From JAVVHE01 sp032249695 (GTDB taxonomy: Bacteria > Pseudomonadota > Alphaproteobacteria > Sphingomonadales > Sphingomonadaceae): a stretch of DNA of 32,654 nucleotides. Position 1 is the first letter of the stretch, and each line of letters starts with the position of its first letter. The stretch lies in NCBI GenBank assembly GCA_032249695.1, contig JAVVHE010000026.1, positions 1 to 32,654 on the forward strand, read 5' to 3'. Under the pieces are notes generated by a model. The model made no database searches. It had not been told where the DNA came from and worked only from the letters and a program-made list of their open reading frames with translations. The translations under genes and the position numbers were made by a program. Shown here piece after piece: positions 6,134 through 14,157 of this stretch.

Positions 6134-8921
6134 TGCGCTTTCCCCTCTCGCGCCCCGGATCGAGCCCGGGGCACTCTCTCCCTTGAAGGGAGCGGGAGTC
6201 GTCGTCCCTCTCCCTTCAGGGGACAGGGACAGCGCGCGCAGCGCGCACGGAGAGGGCACGACCGCCGTCGCTCAATTCGTCAATATCGGCGAGCGGACGA
6301 ACGTCACCGGATCGGCCAAATTCAAGAAGCTGATCATGGCGGGCGACTACACCGCCGCGCTGACCGTCGCGCGGGAGCAGGTGGAGGCGGGCGCGCAGGT
6401 CATCGACGTCAACATGGACGAGGGTCTGCTCGACGCCGAAGCGGCGATGGAGACCTTCCTCAAGCTCGTCGCAGCCGAGCCGGATATCGCGCGCGTGCCG
6501 GTGATGGTCGACAGCTCCAGATGGAGCGTCATCGAAGCGGGTCTGAAGTGCGTCGCTGGCAAGGCGATCGTCAATTCGATCTCCTTAAAGGAAGGCGAGG
6601 CCGCATTCCTGGATGCCGCGCGCAAGGTGCGGCGCTACGGTGCCGCCGTCGTCGTTATGGCATTCGACGAAACGGGCCAGGCGGATACCGCAGAGCGCAA
6701 GGTGGAAATCTGCGAGCGCGCCTACAAGCTGCTAACCGCCGACGGCACGCACGCGACGGACATCATCTTTGATCCCAACATTTTCGCGGTCGCGACCGGC
6801 ATAGAGGAACACAACCGCTACGGCCTCGACTTCATCGAGGCTTGCAGCGAGATCAAGCGCCGCTGCCCGGGCGCGCGCATCTCGGGCGGCGTTTCCAACC
6901 TATCCTTCTCGTTCCGCGGCAACGAGCCCGTTCGCCGCGCGATGCACAGCGTGTTCCTCTACCATGCCGTCAAGGCGGGCATGGACATGGGCATCGTCAA
7001 CGCCGGGCAGCTCGACGTCTATGACGCCATCGATCCCGAGCTGCGCGACATGTGCGAGGACGTCATCCTCGCACGCCGCGACGATGCGACCGAACGGCTG
7101 ATCGCCAAGGCCGAGACGTTCAAGGCGCGCGACGTCGTCGCCGAGAAGCAGGCCGAAGAATGGCGCAGCTGGCCGGTCGCAAAGCGGCTGGAATACGCGC
7201 TGGTGAAGGGCCTCGACGCAAACGTCGTCGAGGATACAGAGGAAGCCCGGCTGGAGGCAGCCAAGCCGCTCGACGTGATCGAGGGGCCCCTGATGGCGGG
7301 CATGAACGTGGTCGGCGACCTGTTCGGGCAGGGCAAGATGTTCCTGCCGCAGGTGGTCAAATCCGCGCGCGTGATGAAGAAGGCCGTCGCCCATCTCATC
7401 CCCTATATCGAGGCGGAGAAGGGCGGAGCCCAGCAGACCAAGGGCCGCGTCGTCATGGCGACTGTTAAGGGCGATGTGCACGATATCGGCAAGAACATCG
7501 TTGGCGTTGTGCTTCAGTGCAACAATTTCGAGGTGATCGATCTGGGCGTCATGGTGCCCTGGGCGGACATCCTGCGCACGGCCAAGGAGAAGCAGGCCGA
7601 CATCATCGGCCTCAGCGGCCTGATCACACCAAGCCTCGACGAGATGGTGACGGTTGCGACCGAGATGGAGCGCGCCGGGCTGAAGATTCCGCTGCTGATC
7701 GGCGGCGCCACGACGAGCCGCGTGCACACCGCGCTGCGCATCGAACCGGCCTATTCCGGCCCGACGCTCCACGTGCTGGACGCCAGCCGGGCGGTCGGCG
7801 TGGCCACCGCGCTGACCAGCGAGACGCAGCGCGAAGATCTCGTGCAGACGACGGCCGACGAATATGCGCGCATCCGCACCGAACGCGGCGACGGCGGGAA
7901 GACGCAGCTGGCGACACTCGCCGAGGCGCGCGCCAATGCGCCCAGGCTGGAATACGCTCCGGTCACGCCCGCCAGACCGGGGGTGACGGTGATCCGCGAC
8001 TGGCCGCTCGCCGATCTCGTTCCGTATATCGACTGGACGCCGTTCTTCCGCAGCTGGGAGCTGGCGGGCAACTTCCCCGCAATCCTCGACGATCCGATCG
8101 TCGGCGAGAGCGCGGCAGCGCTCTGGCGCGATGCGCAGGCGATGCTGGAGCGCATCGTCAAGGAACAGTGGCTTCGCGCCCACGCCGCCATCGGCATCTG
8201 GCCCGCGCGGCGCGAGGGGGATGATGTGGTGCTGTGCCCGCTCCCGGCCTCGCCTGCGGCTCGGCCACCCTCTCCCGCAAGCGGGAGAGAGACAGGTCGC
8301 GACAGCGACGAGGGAGAGGGCAGCGTGCGCCTCCCGTTCCTGCGTCAGCAGATCGTCAAGCGCGCGGGGCGGCCCAACCAGTGCCTTGCCGACCTGATCG
8401 CGCCGGAGGGCGACTGGCTCGGTGGCTTCGCGGTGACGGCAGGCGAGGGAATTGACGAGCATATCGCCCGCTTCAAGGCCGCTCACGACGACTATTCGGA
8501 CATCCTCCTCAAGGCGCTCGCCGACCGGCTGGCCGAGGCGATCGCCGAAGCCGCGCACGAGAAGGTCCGCCGCGAGCTGTGGGCCTACGCTCCCGAAGAG
8601 CAGTTGACGTGCGATGAGCTGATCCGCGAGCGCTATCAGGGCATCCGCCCCGCGCCCGGCTACCCCGCCTGTCCCGACCACAGCCTGAAGCCCATCCTCT
8701 TTGATCTGCTGAACGCGCGCCAGCATTGCGGCCTGAGCCTCACCGAAAGCTTCGCGATGCTTCCGACCGCGGCGGTCAGCGGCTTCTACTTCGCGCATCC
8801 CGACAGCGCCTATTTCGGCGTTGCGCGTATCGGCCGCGACCAGCTGGAGGACTATGCCGCCCGCCGCGGCGTGGACATAGACACCGCCGAGCGCTGGCTG
8901 CGGCCCAACCTTGAAGGTTAA
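6123..8921 (+). CDS. metH: methionine synthase, pterin-, cobalamin- and activation-domain half
   Basis: A 932-residue protein that transfers methyl from 5-methyl-THF via cobalamin to homocysteine. Order: pterin-binding barrel (about 50-310, FVNIGERTNVTGS), cobalamin cap (about 340-440), Rossmann cobalamin domain with the B12 ligand H453 in GDVHDIGKN, and SAM-dependent activation domain ending near RPAPGYPACPDH and ESFAMLPTAAVSGFYF. The start is the TTG at 6123: GGAGG lies 9 nt upstream, and no ATG or GTG occurs before the conserved domain. The first ~45 residues are not protein-like; they are the translation of a palindromic repeat. A second related repeat adds about 30 residues (705-736) near the start of the activation domain. 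Both keep the frame open. It is likely functional, since all key motifs remain. Confidence 0.95.
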   Translation: MQRSALSPLAPRIEPGALSPLKGAGVVVPLPSGDRDSARSAHGEGTTAVAQFVNIGERTNVTGSAKFKKLIMAGDYTAALTVAREQVEAGAQVIDVNMDEGLLDAEAAMETFLKLVAAEPDIARVPVMVDSSRWSVIEAGLKCVAGKAIVNSISLKEGEAAFLDAARKVRRYGAAVVVMAFDETGQADTAERKVEICERAYKLLTADGTHATDIIFDPNIFAVATGIEEHNRYGLDFIEACSEIKRRCPGARISGGVSNLSFSFRGNEPVRRAMHSVFLYHAVKAGMDMGIVNAGQLDVYDAIDPELRDMCEDVILARRDDATERLIAKAETFKARDVVAEKQAEEWRSWPVAKRLEYALVKGLDANVVEDTEEARLEAAKPLDVIEGPLMAGMNVVGDLFGQGKMFLPQVVKSARVMKKAVAHLIPYIEAEKGGAQQTKGRVVMATVKGDVHDIGKNIVGVVLQCNNFEVIDLGVMVPWADILRTAKEKQADIIGLSGLITPSLDEMVTVATEMERAGLKIPLLIGGATTSRVHTALRIEPAYSGPTLHVLDASRAVGVATALTSETQREDLVQTTADEYARIRTERGDGGKTQLATLAEARANAPRLEYAPVTPARPGVTVIRDWPLADLVPYIDWTPFFRSWELAGNFPAILDDPIVGESAAALWRDAQAMLERIVKEQWLRAHAAIGIWPARREGDDVVLCPLPASPAARPPSPASGRETGRDSDEGEGSVRLPFLRQQIVKRAGRPNQCLADLIAPEGDWLGGFAVTAGEGIDEHIARFKAAHDDYSDILLKALADRLAEAIAEAAHEKVRRELWAYAPEEQLTCDELIRERYQGIRPAPGYPACPDHSLKPILFDLLNARQHCGLSLTESFAMLPTAAVSGFYFAHPDSAYFGVARIGRDQLEDYAARRGVDIDTAERWLRPNLEG
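6139..6257. repeat. palindromic repeat A, translated as the N-terminus of metH part 2
   Basis: The core 6206-6257 has a CCCTCTCCC arm, a short fold-back, GGGACAG, a GCGCGC-rich palindromic centre and a GGAGAGGGC arm. A second C-rich/G-rich fold-back (6139-6204) precedes it. The arrangement matches the copy at 8268-8321 and resembles dispersed palindromic elements common between genes in sphingomonads. Here it is read in frame. Confidence 0.7.
8268..8321. repeat. palindromic repeat B inside metH part 2
   Basis: CCCTCTCCC at 8268-8276 pairs with GGGAGAGGG at 8312-8320. Between them lie an inner GCGGGAGAG that can compete for the left arm, then GACAG and a TCGCGACAGCGACG centre. The length is 54 bp against 52 bp for copy A, with the same arm-foldback-ACAG-centre-arm order. 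It is translated as a Pro/Ser/Gly/Glu-rich linker ahead of the conserved LPFLRQQ. Confidence 0.75.
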
Positions 8922-8936
8922 GCTGTAAAACATCGC

Positions 8937-8966
8937 GTCTCTCGGCGGGGGGAGAGGCCGCGAGAC
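8937..8966 (+). terminator. imperfect hairpin after the met operon
   Basis: GTCTCTCGGC (8937-8946) pairs with GCCGCGAGAC (8957-8966) with one mismatch around a G-rich 10-nt loop, 15 bp past the metH stop. There is no T-run, so strength is uncertain; it is the most plausible end of the sahR-metF-metH transcript. Confidence 0.45.
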
Positions 8967-8989
8967 TTGGCGGGTGTGCGCAGCAAACC

Positions 8990-9224
8990 TCAGTCGCGTC
9001 CGGAAGAGAGCCTACGGTCGCCGCATGAGCACCAGGTGCTCTCTAGGCTGCGCCGCGGTGCTGGACTGCAGGTTCGAAATTCTCTCAGCGCCGCGACCGT
9101 CACCGCGTGGAGCGATTCGGGATCGACGTCGTGGCCGCCAGATGGTTGCGCCGCCCGTCGCCCACCGGTGGTCCACCGCGTCGACGATAAGCGGCGCCGT
9201 CTCGCGCCCGAAACGGCTGGTCAT
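8990..9224 (-). pseudogene. small frameshifted ORF, unknown function
   Basis: An ATG at 9224 follows AAGGA with 8-nt spacing and opens MTSRFGRETAPLIVDAVDHR. The first 29 codons almost all end in G or C, as in the neighbouring genes. Around 9135-9165 this signature moves to the next frame, which reads GGHDVDPESLHAVTVAALRE before codon bias fades and a stop occurs at 8990. Two coding-like segments in different frames suggest a 50-80 codon gene broken by a one-base indel, or a sequencing error. I do not recognise the family. Together with the hairpin at 8937-8966 it accounts for most of the 400-bp gap before glpX. Confidence 0.35.
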
Positions 9225-9321
9225 CGCCCTTATCCTTCCTCGGTCCAGACCCCTTATTTCCGCGTCGACAGCTTGGGGGCCGCGGGTCTAGTCGCTTCAC
9301 GGAACAGCCAGGAGCTTCGCC

Positions 9322-10305
9322 TTGTCCCAGAACGTGCTCGATCGCGTCCTCGTGCTCGAGATGGTCCGCGTGACCGAATACGCAGCCATCGCCGCCAGCC
9401 GCCTCGTCGGGCGCGGCGATGAAAAGGCTGCCGACGCAGCCGCGGTCGAGGCGATGCGCGATGCGCTCAACAACCTCGATTTCGATGGAACGGTGGTGAT
9501 CGGCGAGGGCGAGCGCGACGACGCGCCGATGCTTTATATAGGCGAGCGAGTGGGCAAGCGCTCGCCCGCGGCGCCCAGGATCGATATCGCGCTCGATCCG
9601 CTGGAGGGTACGACGATCACCGCCAAGGCGGGGCCGAACGCGCTCGCGGTGCTGGCGATCGCCGAGGAGGGTGGCCTCTTGAACGCACCAGACACCTACA
9701 TGGACAAGCTGGCGATCGGGCCGGGCTATCCCGAGGGGCTGGTCAGCCTTGAGATGGGCGTGACCGACAATGTCCGCGCGCTCGCCGAGGCGAAGGGCGT
9801 CGACACGCACGAGATCGTCGCCTGCGTGCTCGATCGCCCCAGGCACGAGGCGATCATCCGCGAGCTGCGGTCGCTTGGCTGCGGCATCAAGCTGATCCCC
9901 GACGGCGACGTTGCGGGTGTGATCGCAGTCGCCGATCCCGATACCGGCACCGACATCTATCTGGGCCAGGGCGGCGCGCCCGAAGGCGTGCTGGCCGCAG
10001 CCGCGCTGCGCTGCGTCGGCGGACAATTCCAGGGGCGGCTGGTATTCCGCAACGACGACGAGCGCGCGCGAGCGCGGCGCGTGGGGATCGAAGATTTCGA
10101 CCGGATCTACACGCTCACCGACCTTGCCCGCGGCGACGTGATCTTCGCAGCGACCGGAGTGACCGACGGATCGCTGCTCGACGGTGTCAAGCGGCGGGCG
10201 GACGGGCGTATCGAAACGTCGTCGGTGGTGATGCGAGCGTCCTCGCGCACGATCCGCTGGGTGCAGAGCGACCGCCAGGGCGAGCCGCCGCTGCTGGGGC
10301 GGTAA
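9322..10305 (+). CDS. glpX: fructose-1,6-bisphosphatase class II
   Basis: GlpX hydrolyses fructose-1,6-bisphosphate to fructose-6-phosphate in gluconeogenesis. The 327-residue length is normal for the family. Visible motifs are IGEGERDDAPMLYIGE (60-75), the metal/phosphate signature DPLEGTT (92-98), and YPEGLVSLEMGVTDN. The start is the TTG at 9322, with AGGAG 7 nt upstream. It is a single gene here; folP-folK-DUF1674 converge on it from the other side, leaving 37 bp between stop codons. It is not adjacent to the glpDK pair in this window despite the shared glp name, although its product would help route glycerol-derived triose phosphate to hexose. Confidence 0.95.
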   Translation: MSQNVLDRVLVLEMVRVTEYAAIAASRLVGRGDEKAADAAAVEAMRDALNNLDFDGTVVIGEGERDDAPMLYIGERVGKRSPAAPRIDIALDPLEGTTITAKAGPNALAVLAIAEEGGLLNAPDTYMDKLAIGPGYPEGLVSLEMGVTDNVRALAEAKGVDTHEIVACVLDRPRHEAIIRELRSLGCGIKLIPDGDVAGVIAVADPDTGTDIYLGQGGAPEGVLAAAALRCVGGQFQGRLVFRNDDERARARRVGIEDFDRIYTLTDLARGDVIFAATGVTDGSLLDGVKRRADGRIETSSVVMRASSRTIRWVQSDRQGEPPLLGR

Positions 10306-10342
10306 ACTCAGCTCCTGCCTCAACGATGGCTGGGAAGGAACG

Positions 10343-10516
10343 CTAAAAATCCACCGCGATGCCCTTGCGCTCCCAGTCGCCGAAGCGGGTGGGTTCGGGG
10401 CCTTTGGGGCCGCCTTCCTCGGGCAGCTTGGGCTGGGCGGGCGGCTCGGGCGTGGTGCCCTCGATGACCGGCGGCAGGTCGGCGGGCGGCGGGACGGGGG
10501 TGGGCGTATCGGTCAT
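10343..10516 (-). CDS. DUF1674 protein, SDHAF4-like succinate dehydrogenase assembly factor
   Basis: A 57-residue protein with a Pro-rich, low-complexity first half and the conserved C-terminal block GPEPTRFGDWERKGIAVDF, the hallmark of DUF1674. Eukaryotic members (Sdh8/SDHAF4) bind flavinated SdhA during complex II assembly; the bacterial role is assumed by homology. The start is the ATG of MTDTPTPV, 5 bp after the folK stop; a longer frame from 10546 overlaps folK and adds nothing conserved. It is the last gene of folP-folK-DUF1674. Confidence 0.85.
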   Translation of the reverse strand: MTDTPTPVPPPADLPPVIEGTTPEPPAQPKLPEEGGPKGPEPTRFGDWERKGIAVDF

Positions 10517-10521
10517 GGAGC

Positions 10522-10998
10522 CTAGATAGGCCGCTCCGCGCCGCACACCAGCGCGGCTGCGTCACCGATGCGCCGCCCCGCGACGACCCGATCCGCCGCG
10601 ATCTCGGCCAGCGGCGCCAGCACGAACGCGCGCTGGAACAGGCCGGGGTGGGGCAGCGCAAGGTCCGGCTCGTCGACCGCCAGCTCGCCGAGCCACAGCA
10701 GGTCGATGTCGATTGCGCGCGGTCCCCAGCGCACTGTCGCCATGCGCCCCAGTTCGGCCTCGACCGCTTTCGCACGTGCCAGCAACTCGCGGGGTTCCAG
10801 TGCCGAGCGCACCAGCGCAGCTGCGTTCAGGAACCAGTCCTGCGGCACCGGCCCCCACGGCTCGGTGCGATAGAGCGACGACAGCGCCACCAGACGCACC
10901 GAATAGCCGTCACAGAACCGCTCAACCGCCGTGCAGATGTTCGCGGCCTTGTCGCCAAGGTTCGATCCCAGCCCGATCGCCCCTTCGCGCTCAGCCAT
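10522..10998 (-). CDS. folK: 2-amino-4-hydroxy-6-hydroxymethyldihydropteridine pyrophosphokinase
   Basis: FolK transfers pyrophosphate from ATP to 6-hydroxymethyl-7,8-dihydropterin, the step before FolP. The 158-residue product has the family order: GLGSNLGDK near the N-terminus, SSLYRTEPWGP, DWFLNAA, and the signature RWGPRAIDIDLLW followed by LPHPGLFQRAFVLAPLAEI. Its ATG overlaps the 3' end of folP by 8 bp, so the two consecutive steps of folate synthesis are made from one coupled transcript. Confidence 0.96.
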   Translation of the reverse strand: MAEREGAIGLGSNLGDKAANICTAVERFCDGYSVRLVALSSLYRTEPWGPVPQDWFLNAAALVRSALEPRELLARAKAVEAELGRMATVRWGPRAIDIDLLWLGELAVDEPDLALPHPGLFQRAFVLAPLAEIAADRVVAGRRIGDAAALVCGAERPI

Positions 10999-11779
10999 CG
11001 GTCCGCACTGTCAGCGCCGCGCGCCAGCACATCAGCGCATCGCGATGCTCGGCCACCTCGTGCACGCGCAGCCATGCAGCACCCTTCGCTGCCGCTGCCA
11101 GATGCGCGCCGATCGAAGCCGCCACCCGCTGCCGCACCGGTCGCCCCGTCACGACGCCCAGCGTGCTCTTGCGGCTGGCTCCGACCAGCACCGGGAAGCC
11201 CAACGTCTTCAGCCGATCCAGCTCGGCGATCAGGCGCAGGTTCTGCTCGGGGGTCTTGCCGAAGCCGAAGCCGGGATCAAGCACGATCCGATCCTCTCGC
11301 ACCCCCGCCGCGCGCGCCAGTGCCAGGCTGCGCTCGAAGAACCGAAGAATGTCGGCCCAAAGGTCGAGCTTCGGGTCCACCGTCCGGCGGTTGTGCATCA
11401 GAAACAGCCGCTCGGCGCCGGCCGCAATCGAGGCCATGCCGCAATCGTGCTGCAACCCCCACACGTCATTGACCGCCACCGCTCCAGCAGCGAGCGCCGC
11501 CCGTGCCACCTCGGCCTTCATCGTGTCGATGGAAACCGCGATGCCATCGGACGCCAGCGCGCTCACCACCGGCCCGACGCGCCGCCACTCCTCCTCCGCG
11601 CTCACCGGCGCGAAGCCGGGTCGCGTGCTCTCGCCGCCGACGTCGACCAGCTCCGCGCCCGCAGCGGACAGCGCTCGCCCGCGCGCGATCGCGTCGCTCG
11701 CCGCGAATAGCTCGCCGCGTTCGGAGAAGCTGTCGGGCGTGACGTTCACCACGCCCATCAGCTTCGGCAGATCGTCCAA
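10991..11779 (-). CDS. folP: dihydropteroate synthase
   Basis: FolP condenses p-aminobenzoate with 6-hydroxymethyldihydropterin pyrophosphate; it is the sulfonamide target. Visible motifs: MGVVNVTPDSFS, ELVDVGGESTRPG, SIDTMKAEVA, AVNDVWG, FLMHNRR, DPGFGFGKTPEQN, LVGASRKSTLG and RVHEVAEHRDA. Two starts are plausible: TTG at 11779 (262 residues), preceded by GGAGG at 5-nt spacing, and ATG at 11758 without one. I chose the TTG. An upstream extension to 11935 would overlap the divergent glycosyltransferase and is not family-like. Only 48 bp separate the TTG from that divergent gene. Confidence 0.94.
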   Translation of the reverse strand: MDDLPKLMGVVNVTPDSFSERGELFAASDAIARGRALSAAGAELVDVGGESTRPGFAPVSAEEEWRRVGPVVSALASDGIAVSIDTMKAEVARAALAAGAVAVNDVWGLQHDCGMASIAAGAERLFLMHNRRTVDPKLDLWADILRFFERSLALARAAGVREDRIVLDPGFGFGKTPEQNLRLIAELDRLKTLGFPVLVGASRKSTLGVVTGRPVRQRVAASIGAHLAAAAKGAAWLRVHEVAEHRDALMCWRAALTVRTDG

Positions 11780-11827
11780 TCGTCCCTCCGCTTCCGGCCC
11801 GCGCGCTCCCGCGTTAGAGCGGCAGCG

Positions 11828-12988
11828 ATGGCTGTGCCCGAACTTCGAGTCGCGCTCTTTTCGGGCAACTACAACTATGTGAAGGACGGTGCGAACGGCG
11901 CTTTGAACCGGCTGGTCGGCTATTTGCTGCGCCAAGGAGTCGCGGTGCGAGTCTACTCGCCCACCACCGACACGCCTGCTTTCCCCCCCGTCGGCGATCT
12001 CGTCAGCGTTCCCTCGGTGCCGGTGCCCGGCCGCCCCGAATATCGCGCCGCGCTCGGCCTACCCGATGCGATCCGCGCCGACGTGCGCGCGTTTTCGCCC
12101 ACCATCGTCCACGTTTCGGCACCCGATTTCCTTGGCCACAGCGCGACTACGTTCGCGCGCGAACTGGGCCTGCCCGCGGTCGCCAGCGTGCACACCTTCT
12201 GGGAAAGCTATTTTCGTTATTATCGGCTCGGCTGGGCGGTCCCGATTGGCGAAGCGATCCTGCGGCGCTTCTATGCGCGCTGCGCCGAGGTATTCGCGCC
12301 TTCCGAAAGCATGGCGGACATTCTGCGCGAGAAGGCGATCGCCACCAACATTCACCTATGGAAGCGCGGTGTCGACCGGCAGCTGTTCCGCCCCGCTGCG
12401 CGCAGCCTGGACTGGCGCCGTTCGATCGGCGTCGCCAACCACGAGGCGGTGCTGCTGTTCACGGGTCGGCTCGTGCTGGAAAAGGGCCTCGATGTGCTGG
12501 CAGGCGTCGGCGCCGAGCTCGCCGCTCGCGGCGTGCCCCACCGCACCATCGTTGCGGGCGACGGCCCGGCGCGCTCCTGGATCGAGGAACGGCTGCCGAA
12601 CGCCATCTACCTTGGCTTCGTCAGCGGCGAGGCTCTCGCCCGCGCGTTCGCCAGCGCGGACATTTTCTTCAATCCCAGCCAGACCGAAACCTTCGGCCAG
12701 GTGACGACCGAAGCGATGGCAAGCGGACTGCCCGTCGTCGGCGCAGCGGCGGGCGGCACGCTCAGCCTGGTCGAGGACGGGCGCTCGGGCTTCCTGACCC
12801 CCCCCGACGACATTGCCGCCAATGCCGACGCGATCGAGCGGCTGGTGCGCGATCCGGCGCTGAGGGCGGCGTGCGGCGCGCGCGGCCTTGAGCTTTCGGC
12901 GCATTATGACTGGGATGCGGTGAACGACGTCGTCCTGCAACGCTACCGCGCGGTCGTCGCCACAGCCGCGACCAGCGCTGCGGCGTGA
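11828..12988 (+). CDS. GT4-type glycosyltransferase
   Basis: A 386-residue GT-B enzyme that transfers a sugar from an activated donor, probably to a lipid or glycan at the inner membrane surface. The N-terminal Rossmann half starts with VALFSGNYNYVKDGANGALNRLVGYL and contains the HVSAPDFLGH block; the C-terminal half carries GRLVLEKGLDVLAG and the E-x7-E motif in TETFGQVTTEAMASGLPVV. It resembles the group that includes SqdX- and PimB-like mannosyl- or sulfoquinovosyltransferases, but donor and acceptor cannot be read from sequence. The stop overlaps the GTG of the sulfotransferase-like gene (GTGA). It diverges from folP. Confidence 0.88.
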   Translation: MAVPELRVALFSGNYNYVKDGANGALNRLVGYLLRQGVAVRVYSPTTDTPAFPPVGDLVSVPSVPVPGRPEYRAALGLPDAIRADVRAFSPTIVHVSAPDFLGHSATTFARELGLPAVASVHTFWESYFRYYRLGWAVPIGEAILRRFYARCAEVFAPSESMADILREKAIATNIHLWKRGVDRQLFRPAARSLDWRRSIGVANHEAVLLFTGRLVLEKGLDVLAGVGAELAARGVPHRTIVAGDGPARSWIEERLPNAIYLGFVSGEALARAFASADIFFNPSQTETFGQVTTEAMASGLPVVGAAAGGTLSLVEDGRSGFLTPPDDIAANADAIERLVRDPALRAACGARGLELSAHYDWDAVNDVVLQRYRAVVATAATSAAA

Positions 12989-13842
12989 CGCTCGCCATGC
13001 GCGCGCTCTCCCGGTTGCGCGCGCAGCCGGCGCGACCTCCCTTCGTTCGCGATCTGGCCGAGGCATACGCGCGCGGCTGGGTGGGTGTCCCTTGCGTCTT
13101 CGTGCTCTCAACCGGCCGCGTCGGCAGCCAGACGCTTGCCGCGCTCTACGCGCTGAGCCCGCACGCTCACGCCGAGCACGAGCCCAGCCCCGTCCTCACC
13201 TACGCAAGCTTCGAGGCCTATCGCGACCGCTGCGAGTCGCCGCATTGGCGCACGCTCGTCTACGGCGCGCGCGACGAGACGGTGCTGAACGCTGCGGCGC
13301 GGGGTCGGGTCTACGTCGAGACCAACAACCGGCTCACCTATCTCGCGCCAGCTCTGGCCGACGCGTTTCCGGACAGCCGGTTCATCCACCTCCATCGCGA
13401 TCCGCTGGCGGTGATCCGTTCGGGGATGGCTCGCGGCTATTTCGTCGACAATGGCTGGGATTACGCCCGTATCCGGCCGCGCTTGGCAGAGCCCGATGCC
13501 GCACTCTGGCCGAGGATGAGCCAGATTGAGCGCTGCGCGTGGTGGTGGGCGCGCGTGAACGACGAGGCTCTGGACGTCATGGGCCGGCTGCCGCCCGAGC
13601 GCCGCCTCGATCTCCCGGCCGAGCGTCTGTTCGGTGCCGACCCCACCACCATCGCAGCGCTCTTCGCGCTGGCCGGCCTCCGCACGCCGCCGCCGGGCGG
13701 CGTCGCGAAGGTGCTCGGCGCACGGCTGAACGCGCAGGGGCGGCGTGCGGCGCCGCTTGCTGCGGCCGACGTCGACGCTGCCTACGCGTTCGCCGGGCCA
13801 ACTGCGGAGCGACTGGGCTATCAGCGCCCGATCTCCGGTTGA
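12985..13842 (+). CDS. sulfotransferase-like P-loop protein
   Basis: A 285-residue protein with the two PAPS-binding signatures of the sulfotransferase superfamily: a 5'-phosphosulfate loop FVLSTGRVGSQTL (39-51) and a 3'-phosphate region FIHLHRDPLAVIRSG (133-147). The middle is Trp-rich (ERCAWWWARVND). It has no signal peptide or membrane segment. Translational coupling (GTGA) to the upstream GT4 glycosyltransferase suggests both act on one glycolipid or glycan. Actual sulfate transfer is not proven; some members of this fold act on other groups or have unknown activity. Its stop is about 20-80 bp upstream of the likely 5' end of ssrA. Confidence 0.75.
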   Translation: MTLAMRALSRLRAQPARPPFVRDLAEAYARGWVGVPCVFVLSTGRVGSQTLAALYALSPHAHAEHEPSPVLTYASFEAYRDRCESPHWRTLVYGARDETVLNAAARGRVYVETNNRLTYLAPALADAFPDSRFIHLHRDPLAVIRSGMARGYFVDNGWDYARIRPRLAEPDAALWPRMSQIERCAWWWARVNDEALDVMGRLPPERRLDLPAERLFGADPTTIAALFALAGLRTPPPGGVAKVLGARLNAQGRRAAPLAAADVDAAYAFAGPTAERLGYQRPISG

Positions 13843-14074
13843 AACCCCGGCCGCGCGAGCGCATATCGATCGGGCCGCCTCGGCGGCTATGGCGATAGAG
13901 CGGCGCGTGGCATAGACGCAGCGGACCCGGGGGCAGTACCCGGCGGCTCCACCATCGCCCCTCGACGAAGGCGAGGGGCGGCGTTGGGGCCGAACTAGGA
14001 TCGACGTGCGTAATAAAGACGCGTTCGTTCGCCCGGCCTGAATGCGCCGTAAAACCGTTCAAAAACCCACAAAT

Positions 14075-14110
14075 GCCAACGACAACGAGGCATTCGCGAT
14101 TGCTGCGTAA
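14075..14110 (+). other. tmRNA proteolysis-tag reading frame
   Basis: Resume codon GCC, then AAC GAC AAC GAG GCA TTC GCG ATT GCT GCG and TAA: tag ANDNEAFAIAA, preceded in the protein by the alanine carried on the tmRNA. The ANDN start and the AA end are the usual alphaproteobacterial pattern recognised by ClpXP/ClpAP. Confidence 0.93.
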
Positions 14111-14157
14111 CTGAGCCCTAACGGGTAACGTTACAAAGCCTGAGCGCGGCCGGGCCC

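Noticed and set aside
5024..8921. Split metH as a disrupted pseudogene
   Set aside because: The break lies at a domain boundary, both halves have start signals and intact catalytic motifs, and separate metH halves are a usual arrangement in sphingomonads as far as I know.
9531..9539. GCTTTATAT inside glpX, identical to half of the sahR operator
   Set aside because: Only one half-site, inside a coding region and in codons that fit the conserved LYIGE motif; probably chance.
11828..13842. Glycosyltransferase as SqdX in a sulfolipid (SQDG) synthesis operon
   Set aside because: No sqdB in view, and the partner is PAPS-dependent in motif, which the SQDG pathway does not need. Similarity to SqdX is only at family level.
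13860..13954. Isolated tRNA-like sequence ending in CCA
   Set aside because: The T arm and acceptor strand lack a D and anticodon arm and pair with the following tmRNA coding piece; it is the acceptor half of permuted ssrA.
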